Origin: Blastomussa wellsi
Taxonomy: Eukaryota > Cnidaria > Anthozoa > Scleractinia > Plerogyridae
Direction: 5' to 3'
Assembly: GCA_947652115.1 (NCBI GenBank)
Contig: OX393572.1
Span: 11,977,923 to 12,041,922, forward strand
Length of the DNA: 64,000 bases
The stretch's first letter is position 1. Each line of letters opens with the position of its first letter. This document shows, piece by piece, positions 36,601-48,600 of this stretch. The notes under the pieces were generated by a model. It did not search any database and was not told the origin of the DNA. It saw nothing but the letters and a program-made list of their open reading frames with translations. The translations under genes were made by a program, and so were the position numbers.

Positions 36601-39600
36601 AGTAGACTTACAGGATTACATTTAGTTCTCACCTTTTCTTTATCCACAATATTAACATTTATTAAAGTTTGTTCATCTTCATCTAGGACAGCTAAAACAG
36701 GCACAAGTACATCAAGATAAATGACATGTACAGTAAAAATATCAAACGCTATTTAACTATTAGACTATGAGCCCGAGTTTTCTCTGAGCGATTAGTCAAT
36801 GAGGCACAGCCGAGTTGACTATCGCTCATACAAAACGAGGGCGAGTAGTCTGATTGTTTTAGTAAAAACTCTGAAGGGTTACATTACAAAAGCTACAATT
36901 GTGAGTATTTTTTGAGCCAAAAATCATGAAAAACCTTGCATTCAAAGAGCAACACATACACGATCGTTTTCTATCGGCGAATAGAAAACAGTGGGAGAAC
37001 GCTTATGTTTTAATCTTTTAACCAGAGAACGTTTGTACTCTTTTGACATGTGCAGTGTAATTCATCCATGTGTTCATCCAGGGGTTCTAGGTTCAAGGCC
37101 TCTACCCTGTCACTAGCGGGATTTGTTTCTCGGTAATCCCAAGTTCAAATTCTCGGTCATGTTTTGTAAATAGCCAATTGGTCTGCCTCCTGTCAGTTGG
37201 GACTTTTAACTATGTTATGTTAGAATATTAATTTTGATATAAAGAAAATGAAATATTTCATAAATTATTTGAACAGCAAATGTAGATGAAAGTGAAGAGT
37301 GATCATCGCAGTGAATTTCCAATAATTTAATATTAAGTAATTGGAAAGAAGAAGCGTGCAAAAATCAGGGCTTCAACGGAATTCGGATTGCTTAAATTGG
37401 AAATTCACTGCGATGATCATTCTTCACTTTAATATTAATTCTGTTTCCTTTGTTTCAGTGGCATGCCTGAAAACTAACAAAGCTTAGGACTTGAAGACAT
37501 ACAGTAGGCGTACATGCATACATAATACATATCTGTTTATTTGGTGTCTTGTACCTGGTACATCAACATTTTTCCAAATAAATTAACAATTTCATAATTT
37601 TCTTGCGTTAAATGTTAACTACCTACATTTTGTCTCATTTTATAACAATCATAAATATGCTTTGCAATTAATTTCAGTAACTCAACATTATGACTGGGGG
37701 GGGGGGGCAGGGGGTGCTGCAGCCCCCCCAAATTTTGAGTAAATCAGAATTTTTGGGCAAATGGTTCATCCCCCGGGCAAAAAATTGCCCGTACGCCTAT
37801 GCTTGAAGAGCTAAGTGCATGACCACTATAAATGACATTAACATAAAAACTGAGAAGGCATGCAGAGATTATAGGTTTGTTACAAACATGTACTGTTACT
37901 GCTACCCCTCTCATACTCCCAAGACCTACACTTGTGAAATCAAATTTCTTCAGTTACATTGTAGTGGCATTCTGTAAGATGAATTATTCATACAATCAGG
38001 AAGTAGACGAAAACACTGATTTGGGGTAGCAATAGAAATTCACCCACACAGTTATTGATAAAACAAAATTGATAAATTCACTTACAGGTGTCTTTTAAGG
38101 TCATGATCACTGTGGTGCCCTCCTGAAAAACAAAAACACACATACTCAGAAAAACAACTCATTTTAAGGGGGGAGGCAGGGCTTGAAATTAATGGTAACC
38201 CGTTAACCAACGGTTAGTAAGTTTCAATGTTTGGTTACTAAAAATGTGTCCGACTAACCCGACATGGTTAGCAAAAATTTTCTTACATATTTAAATCATG
38301 TTATCAAAAATAACCTTTCTACAAATAAATGTTAATTTTTTTAGGAACAGTTTATGTGTTGTTATCTTGCATGAGATTGTTTTCTGTATCACACAATTTG
38401 TTCTTGTCGTCTTTGCAATCGAATCGAACTTTGCAGCCATTTTGAGCGCTAAGGCCCTGGAGACAAGTTTGCGTCGAATGTGGGGATCTGGACACAAATT
38501 ATTGGATTCATATCCGCCATCTTGCGAATCCAATATTGCTGTTTGCAAGGTTCTGGCAGTTCGGCATTGAATTATGCAGAGTTCTTTGGATAGATTTCTC
38601 AGAAAAAGGCAAGCTCCAGCTGAAAGTAACTGTGGTGAAGAGGACCAATGTCAAGAAAAGGAACCAAAAACAACAGAAGCTATGAAAGACTTGAGCTACC
38701 GGAAGCATTACAAAGAAAAGAGGAAACAAGAGGGCAGAACATTTCGACAGCAGTGGAAGAAAACATTTGCGTGGCTTCAGTTCGACGACACTAAACAGGA
38801 AATGTTCTGTACCGCCAGCAGGGAATTTTCTTCCCTAGCAGATAAAAACAGTTCATTTTTTACTGGAAGCCAAGCTTTCCACATTGGAAACATTAAAGCA
38901 CATTGGCCGTATTACAGATGTCACGCAAAAATGCAATTTTTACTGCTTTTCTTTAAAACAAAAATTCATCTCCATAAAACGATTTATCGTATCGATTTTA
39001 GTAAACCTGCGAAGTTAAGAACTCTCGAAAATACGAAAGCCCGAAAATGCCAAAATTTACAAAGAAATGTATGAAAGGGAGGCAAGGCTTTGAACGGTGA
39101 AAACTCAAAGTTATTTTTGGCGAGAATGCCATATCTTTTAATGAATTAATAGGGTATGTAGAATTGACGGATTCCAATGAAATTTGACCAGAACATTCAT
39201 TAAGCATTGAGGAACAAAAGAGGGTCAGGGTTTTTTAAAATTTTGGATATTTTTCTTTTGGCAGCTGTGAACGCACCCAGGCCGGGAAAATTTTCGATGC
39301 TGTAACTTAACGGGTTTATAAAAAGATAACTAATCGGAATACAGGAAATCCCTGACACATTTTGAGAGATCAATATGCTTGCTGATTAACACGGTGCAGT
39401 GCTTTTACATCAGCGTTTGCCTTTGATACCCGATTAATTTGCCGGAACGACAGTCTGTTGTTTTCTGTTTACCGGCATGGACGAACATCATAGAAGATAT
39501 AGAAGATATATATTTTTTCGAATTCTATAATTCAAAACCTACCAGTACAGTGTAGGTAGGAATTTTTTCTGATGAACACCCCTGAAAGTGCACCTAACCC

Positions 39601-42600
39601 CAAAATATTCTTTTCGCTAAAATAAGCCTTTGCACCAGTTTGAAATGCAGTGCACCTTTTGTTTCTCCTTTTCACAAAATTCTGACTATTTATAGCATTC
39701 AAAAGTTACGAAAAACTGTCCATCATTTGTCCACGACCGAGGGGACCAGGGGGTCTATTCACCATTTGACGTCACAAACTAATTTGCATGCATGTTTACA
39801 AAAGACTTGATGCGATTCAAATCAGTTTGTGACGTCAAGCAGGGAATAGACCCACGCCCGCCCTGACTCGGTCGTGGAACAAATGGTGCACAGTTTTTCG
39901 TAACTTTTGAATGCTAAAAATAGTCAGAAATTGGGAAAAAGGAGAAACAACAGGTGCAGTGCGTTTTAAACTGGTGCAAAGGTTTATTTTAGCGAAAATA
40001 ATATTTTGGGGTTAGGTGCACTTGAAGGTATTGTGTAACCTTAATTCAGTACCCAAACTGGTTGATGGCTGCTATAAACTACAAGACAGTATACACTTGT
40101 ACAGTTTGAACATACCGTGAAATATTCCTGTGAATGTTCAACTTTCAAGCCTTTGAGATCCTGGCTTGAGTAGCTCTATAAAGAAAGAGTTACACAAGAC
40201 ACATAAGACACAACCTCTATGTTATGGACACCTCTATGAGTTTACTTGCTCTCAGACAAACCGAAAGTCGTATAGTAGCTTCATAGTATGCACCATCACA
40301 TCTTTGCTCCTTTAGTATCTGTACTGAGAAGGTTCAAATAGATCTAGAGGGGGTACTCCCTTAAATTTTAAATACATTTACAATTTAAAGTGCACCTAAC
40401 CCCAAAATATTTTTCGCTACAATAAAACTTTGCACCTGTTCAAAACGTGTTACACCTTTCGTTTCTCCTTTTTACCAAATGCTGACTTTTTATCGCATTT
40501 AAAAGTTACGAAAAATCAAGAATCCGTTGGTTCACGACCGAGTCAGAAGGGGCGTGGGTCTATTCCTTGGTTGACGTCACAAACTGATTTGCATCGCATC
40601 AAGTCTTTGTAAACATGCATACAAATCAGTCAGTGATGTCAACCCAGGAATAGGCCCACGCCACTTCTGACTCGGTCATGAACCAAATAACGTACAGTTT
40701 TTCATAACTTTTTAATGCTATAAATAGTCCGTATTCAGTAAAGAGGAGAAACGAAAGGTGCAATGCGTTTCGAACTGGTGCAAAGGTTTATTTTAACGAA
40801 AAAAATATTTTGGGGTTAGGTGCACTTTAATACCCTATTAATTTTAAGACCCAAACCCGAAAAATGACACCCTTTTCAAGGAAAAAACTAAGAAAGGTTT
40901 AAACGGGTCCGTAATGTTTTCACTTTGACAGACCATTTCTTTTCAGTTTAGCATGATGTTTATGCACTGCAAATTGCAAAATAGCTAGTAAATAAGACAA
41001 TTTAGGTACCTTAAGGATCGCACTGGGAAGAATGCCAAATGAAGCAAAAATGATAACCTACATGTATTTAAGGATAGAGAACCTTCAAAAACCATACCCT
41101 ATCCCACGGCACATACTGTGGAGTACCCCCTGATTAATACTATTTGAATTTTGATGCAGATAAAATGTTCATTATGACATGAATGAGGAAGAAATAAAAA
41201 TTTTCAATCCCCAACAGGATTTGAACCCATTATCTCCCAGATACCGGTTGGACACTCTAAGAGTTGTCCACAGCGCATTTGTTTTGAGTGTACAACCAGT
41301 AACTAGGAGGTTGTGGGCTTTAATCCTGACAGGGACTCTGATTTTTCTTTCTCTCATGCTCATATCATAACAAACATCGTTTTCATCTTCACCATTTATT
41401 CACCAAGCTGAAAATTTACCATCCTTTCATGTACCGTAGTTTTTCGGTTATAAGGCGCACTCAGCTATAAGACACACCCCCAACTTGGCAAAGTAATTAT
41501 GCCAAATTCCCAAACCGAAAATTATGTGAAAATACTTAGTTATGAGGCACACCTATAATTCAGAGTTCAAATAGACTTGCATGTTGATGAATTAAAGGGT
41601 TCATGTGCAATTATCTTTGCACAAACATGTGAACTTCATTTTTAACCACAACCAAAAGTGAAAAATCTTACAATAGTTACAAACTCACACCTCGTTTTAA
41701 TTGCAAGTTCTGATAAAATTTTGTTTTGTGAAAATATTTGGCTATAAGACACACCTCAATTTCAGGAGTAACTTGCAACAGAAAAATAAATTTTCTGTGA
41801 AAAAACTGTGCACCTTATAACCGAAAAACTACAGTAATAGATTTTGTTGTCATTATTCCTTACTGTTTGTCTTGATCTTGAAAGAGATCCAAATTCCTCT
41901 TCAACTAAATTACTAATTCCAAACTCTTCATCCATTTCTGCCAATAACTGGGCCTGAAAATAATTCAAAGACATGGTCTGTCAATTAGCTACAGAAGCTT
42001 CCAATAAGATTTTACAGAACAAGATGAGTATTACGATGCCTATGAAACAATATTTTTTACATAAATAGTAGTTTTTATGTTTACTTTTTGAATGGCCAAG
42101 AAAAAATAAGTTAAGGGAACCTCCACTCTTACAACAAGTTGACATTGACTCGTTTGAAATAGTACCCGAATTTAACATTTTGCCGGATAAGCGAGAAATA
42201 TCATTTAATAGCAACAAAAAATGGAACATATTATCGCTGTGTCGTGGTTGCCCAATTGTTTCACACAAAAGATGCTGTGCTTCATAACAATAGCAGCAAC
42301 CACAACACATCATCAAATCCAAAAGGGGGACGTGCTGGGAATACTGCTATTATAATAGTCCGGGAGCAAGAGGCTAAAAAAGGTGCAAGAGTACTGAAAA
42401 GGTTTGAAGACGGATTTTGATTTTGATTTTTTTATTTTTAATCTGCTCGCACATTAGTGAATAATCTGTTGGTTGCACTGTTCCCCAGAATTAACTGTAG
42501 GCTATTAGCCAGTGAGAAGACAGATAGTCACTACAATGTATAATAATTAGTTATTTGTTATTAGGTGATCTTGGACTGAAATGTAGAAACATACCCGTTT

Positions 42601-45600
42601 TTCAGCCAAACTCTTTTCTCTCTCCAATTTCCTGTTCTTGTTAACCCACGACATGGCACTGTCATTATCATCGTCACTATCTGCTGCACCAAGACTTTTT
42701 ACTTTGCTATAAAGGAATTAATTTACAGTAACTACGGTTGACTGAATATATATGGCTCTACACAAACGCAATCTTCAGTAAATGACCTCCCAACCCACAC
42801 CCTTGTGATACTTCAAATGACCTTATGTGGATGGGTATGGATTACATGTATTTTCTGGAACCACACAATGTAAAAAACAACAGTGAACATCTGGGACCCC
42901 TAACCTACCCGCTGATCCTGGGCTTAAAACAGAGCATAATTATAACTATAACAAAATTATCATATCTGATTGGTTCTTAGCACAACTTATTTTTCCCAAA
43001 TTGGAGCACACACAGCTTTAAGTGTCCAATTACAGTGTGTCTAACGGGGGATAATTTGCAGAATGCCAAACTCTGAATTCACTGTTTGCTCAAAGTTAGC
43101 TCCACACCCATGTTTGCTTGTGGTTGGTTTAACAAACGTTTGCTTGCATTTAGCTGTATTCATGTTTGCTTGCAGTTAGTTTCACTCACTCTTTAATTTT
43201 GGAAAGGATAGCACTGAATTTGGCCTTTTCCAACAATTAACTGCAAGAAAACATGTTGAGTGAAAACTAACCAAAAGCAAATGGAAATGTAACTAGCTAC
43301 AAGCAAACATGAGTGGAACTAACAAGCAAACAGTTCATTTGGCATTCAACATTCTGAAAAGTACCCTTGCCAATCTTTAACTTTAGCAAAGATAAATCAT
43401 CAACAGGCTTAATAATATCATCAGCACTTCACGTCGTCCAATTCTGTCTGTAATCGTACTTGTGATCATACAAATTAAACTCCTGCTAAGCAGTTGTCTG
43501 ATTTTACAAATCAATCAAAAATTATTATTAGACCAGTCAGTCCTATTACTTTTTTTTATGTGACATGCATACCCAAACTCTTCTGTTTAAAAGCAATGTT
43601 AAAGTATTTTTAAAAATACTCACCCCAGTTTTTTGTTTATTCTTCTTTTTTCCCTCATTTCCTCTAGCTTCCTCTTAAACTGAAACAAATTTTAAAATGT
43701 AACCAAACAGAAAACACTAAGCTAACATAATATTAATATATAATTTGGTTTTATCAACTGGGTTGATAATGTGAATTGGCCACCGTAAAGAGATTCGAGA
43801 GCTGACGTTTCGAGCGTTAGCCCTTCGTCTGAGCGAGTTGATAAAAGCAACATAATATTAATATGTATAATATGTATAAATCATTCCTTTCCTGTACAAG
43901 CCTGAAAAAAGTAATAAAAGTCTGACATATGGTGGTTGCTACAGTGTAACTAGTGCAGTAGCCAGCTGAGGAATAATAGAAATCAATCAGAGCAGGAAGA
44001 AAAATAAAAACAGCCCTGGGTGACTGGACATGTGTACATGTGACATTATGCAATTCATGTACAGTGTAATATTGTGTTGTGTGCTTTACATACAAGAAAT
44101 AAAAATTATTTTCTGGCTGCAGGGCTAAAAAAATACTAGAATTCCAGCTTGCTTCCAGCTGGCCCAAGGGAGTAGCTCTCATATTTGCTTGCCTGTGAAT
44201 TTCATTACTTGTCTAGGTTCTCAAGCTTATAAAATGAATAATTCATGAACTCCTTAGTTGGTAGATGGCTTACCTGGGCTCTTAACCATCAGGCAAATGA
44301 GCAGAGAAAGTTACTTGCCTGACAGTCCCCAGGGATCCATATTCAATTGGCTTTTTCTCTAAGTTGTCATCAGCCAGGCAAGGATGCCAGATGACATACT
44401 TGTCTTGGCAAAAGCTTACTTGTTCAATGCTCGAAGATAAATTTTGTACCTCCGCACAAACATGCAATATCTGCGATGCATAATTATAGGAAAGTTAATG
44501 CATTATTTCTGCTGATCAGTTTTTGAGGTTGTTTATGGAACAACATCATTACTAAAATTTAAAATAACTGTTATCATTAGTTTGGATTGACTTTCATTTA
44601 GAGAAAATACCTCATTGTCCAAGATGCAATTAGCATCCCAAAGTTATGTGAAATTATGTCTTTATCTCCAAAAATAGTACCAAGTGTGAGAGGTCAGAAT
44701 ACAAACTTGTACATCACAAGATAACGTTCTTGTGGTAGAGTCAAACTTTATCATCCACCTGACGAGTTTTCGTATTTCTTTTGGTTGTCAATATGATTGT
44801 TTAGTCATCTTAAATGACCAGACCACTGCAAACATGGATCCCTGTGTCCTACACAACTGGATAGGGGTTTTAATTTGTCGAGCCCTGTGGCTGTGAGGCC
44901 AAAGCACTCGTAAGAAAGACTGAACATGTGACTGCTATAGAGATAAATAAGTTACAAGATAATACATGTACTATCGTGTCCATGCACACACAGTTCATGT
45001 GACTGTACATGAAGTTACTTCAGTAAATAGGCCATTTCCGAGTTCCCTTTTCCCTCTGTTTCAAAACGAGGCTAAGTGCAAAACTATTCATATGGAAATG
45101 AGCTTGTTTTGCCTGAGAATGAAGATGCAGGTAAAACACATTTGCATATGAATGGTTTCGCACTTACACTCATTTTGACACTGAGGCAAAAGAGAACTCG
45201 GAAAAGGCCTATTAAAAACTTGAGAATAGCACTTCTCAAACTCATTAATAATTCATTGTGTTAAAACAAAGAAAAACATAACAATGAAGGAGGTTTGGAT
45301 ACCTGGTCTTAATTAGCATAGATTTTGACAATTTTATTTCTCCACTTACTCCTTAGTTTTTGTTTCAATTGAGAAGATACCGGTATATCAAACACTCGAG
45401 ACAGTGGTTCATCGGCTATCCAAACACCTCGAAGTTCGTTAGAAATACTTGGCTGCACATCGTATTTTCAACTCTCTTCTTGGTGTTTGGATATCCTGAT
45501 GAAACACTGTCCCTTGTGTTTGACATGTTACTTAATATTAAACTTTGTAGCACCTTTTCAGTTTCTTTCTGATCTGACATATTGATTGCAGGAACATGGA

Positions 45601-48600
45601 CATCCTCCTTGAGTGAAGTTGCATTTCCTGTTAAAAAGAGGAAAACGGTGCATTAGAACTTAAGCCTCAAATGACCTTAGAGTGACCATCAAAATGAACT
45701 CTATTGAGTTTCACTTTTATGTGGTACTGTTTATTATGCTGTACAAGGTGGTTCTAACTTTAAGTCTGTGGATGAAACCCTAGTGTGTGGCCATTCAAAT
45801 GAAAGCTATTGAGCATTACTTTCATGTGGTACTGTTTATTATGCTGTACAAGGTGGTTCTAACTTTAAACCGTGTGGATGAAACCCCAGTGTGTGACCAT
45901 TCAAATGAAAGTTATTGAGTAGTACTGTCAAGTGGTACTGTTTGTTATGCTGTACAAGGTGGTTCTAACTTTTAAGTCTGTGGATGAAACCCTAGTGAGC
46001 GACCATTCAAGTGAAAGTTTTTTGAGCAGTGCTTTCATTCAGTCCTGTTTATTATGCTGTGCAAGGTGGTTCTAACTTTTACGTCTTTGGATGGAACCCT
46101 AGTGTCTGACCATTCCAATGAAAGCTATTGAGCAGTACTTTCATGTGGTACTGTTTATTACGCTGTACCAGGTGGTCTTGAATTTAAGTACTTAACATGT
46201 GGATTAAACCATAGTGTGTAGAAACTAAGCATTTTTCCGTAGTACTGTTTACTGCATGTGCATGTAACTGCTTACACAGCAACTGCTTACTTGCAGAAGA
46301 ACAATAATTATATGTATAGTTCTTACATGTATGTACATGTACAAAACAAAAACAAAGTGGCTTCTTTTACAGGGTGGCAAGTTAACGACATGTGGTTATT
46401 AGATTTCTCACCTTTATCTTCTGATGAATCAGGAACTTCAAGAGGCTTAAGACCAAGTTTGATCCTCAGTTTACTGAAATTTTAATGACCAAATGAGACG
46501 TAACGCTATGTAAAGACACCAGATTTATTCAAACAAAACTAATGACTTCCCAAGAAGACAAGGCCTGCTTCCTGGGAACAATGGCAATCCCTAGGGACAA
46601 CTCCTTGGGATAATGACCTCACCACAGGGAGTCGCACTATTAATGAACTTGCGACCATAAAATAATTAAATGTATACAATCCATACAGTGTAAATGTGTG
46701 CACTGTTTCTCTATAGCACCAGTAACTTTACGGGGCTGAAGCCAAAATTTGAGATCAATACCTGAAGACTATCAGCGCAAGTCCCAGCTAGAAAAACTAG
46801 TCCGTTTTGCTTCATTAACTGATAATTTTATTACATTACTTCAAAACTAGTAAACCGTTGATCTTGAAGTCAAATAGGGCTAGCTTTATGGGTCCAATCA
46901 GTATTGGAATGTTCGAGAAATGGGCCCCTGATTTTAGATCCATTTCATTTCTACTTTTTTTAGTTCGTTGGTTACAAGACTCCCTGGAGGCAGGGTGACC
47001 AGTAACCCCTGGGATAGAAAATTCCCTAGATAGGAACAACAATTTGCTCTGAAGATATTTATTATCCCTAGTGGAAATGACTAGATCTATAAAATAAAAA
47101 TTATTTTAATGCATTAAACACTGTATGTTTTAACTGTACTTTCTAAATAATCACAACAAAAAAGCCTACTTGGTCTCCTCAATACTCAGTGACACTTCTC
47201 CAGTCTCTTGTTGGTACTGTGGTGTAACATAACCTAAAAATAATGTAGACAGTAATTAAAATATTAATTATAAGTACAAAAAATGAACCAAAACATTTTA
47301 CAGGCATTTTACAGTTTAGAGAAATTATTCTTGTCCTTTGAAGAAAGAAAAAAAAAACACAGGAAAAAGTCCCAAAGTCCCAAAGTAAACTTAAATTCAA
47401 TTCAACGGAGTGTTTAATTGCTGCCGCAGCGAGTGAGCATGAAGCGAGCGAGCGAGGCAGCTCTTTAATCGGCATAAGATTACATTATAGGGGCTTGCAA
47501 TCACTTTTTTTTACGAAACGCAAGGAATTCTGGTCGGGGGTAAGATAAAAGGTGCAAGGAATTGTGGTTATGCGCAAATGGAAGATTTAGGATGCGCAGT
47601 GGTATTTGCATGAGAAGATGACTTAACGTGTGCAGTCGATTACAACAAAGTAGGTTATGCAAATTTCTGCTCCATTATTGGACTATTAATTTTTTGTCGG
47701 CTCTTTCTAACCAATGGTCACTTGTCGTTCAGGTTGAATTTTGGTTTCTTTTGCAGTTCAGAAATACATTTATCAGATGAAATGTCCAAATTTTATGTTT
47801 CGCTCTTGATCGATCTGCTGATTGAAAAACCTTGGGTTTTTACAACCTCGTTTAATCGCTTGTATTTTGGGGTGACTCCTTGTGATCGACTGTTTCAAAT
47901 CCGGCCCTTCTGGCGATGCGAGTTTCGATTTACTGTAGAAGCTGTCTTGTGATAATTTCTTTTACGCACACAACATGCAAATTCATGTGATCATTGCGCT
48001 GTTATTAACGAAAGGAAGAAAGTGTTCATCTTTGCTGGTGTCTTTATTTTAGATTTTTGATAATGCTTTAACTCAAGTTTTGTATTTGTAATGGTAGTAA
48101 TAAATTTTAGTGGTTACGATTTAAAAGCAATTTTGAGTTCGCTCGGCCGCTTGCACACAAGCCTGAAAAACATAACAACGTGCAAATTCAACGCAATGTC
48201 TGTTGTGAAGTCAAAATATCCTGTGAAACGCTTTATGCAAGCGCTTTTTCCTGGTGTCTTTATTTTCAATTTTGAGATTGCTTTCATTCACGTTTTGTAT
48301 TTGTGACGAATGCAATTAAGTCTAATAAGTTTCGATTCATGTTTGCTCGCACGTAAAACGAGCAAATTCAATGCGCTGTCTGTCAGCTCAAATGCAAAAT
48401 GATAATTTTATCACAAGTTACTATAAGCAAACCTAACGTTGCGAACAAAACATCAATTGCTCGACTAAATCTTCGAACTATTATTGAATAACCAGTGAAA
48501 ACACTCTCGAGAAATTTATCTTTTTCACAAGATAATTTTTCCCATAATTTATGCCAAAATTTCCGTTTCATTGAGTCTCTCATGATCATGGTTTGTAGTT

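Larger units (their letters stand above)
33135..40175 (-). other. SART1: SART1 exons 8-15
   Basis: Exon 8 40116-40175 (DLKGLKVEHS); 9 38086-38122 (EGTTVIMTLKDT); 10 36633-36691 (VLDEDEQTLINVNIVDKEK); 11 35652-35732 (GDKNIELRKRKPDYRPYDEP); 12 35146-35218 (GLLQKYDQEIEGEQKQSFVL); 13 34706-34752; 14 34573-34599 (27 nt, IQAKLKAQM); 15 33135-33194 (MAKPQLAAEYYTQEEM). This is the central SART-1 family region. Exons 8, 11, 14 and 15 are phase-neutral, so skipping any of them would keep the frame. Confidence 0.92.

Noticed and set aside
45665..46220. CRISPR-like array
   Set aside because: The whole 106-bp unit is repeated, with no unique spacers, in a eukaryotic intron.
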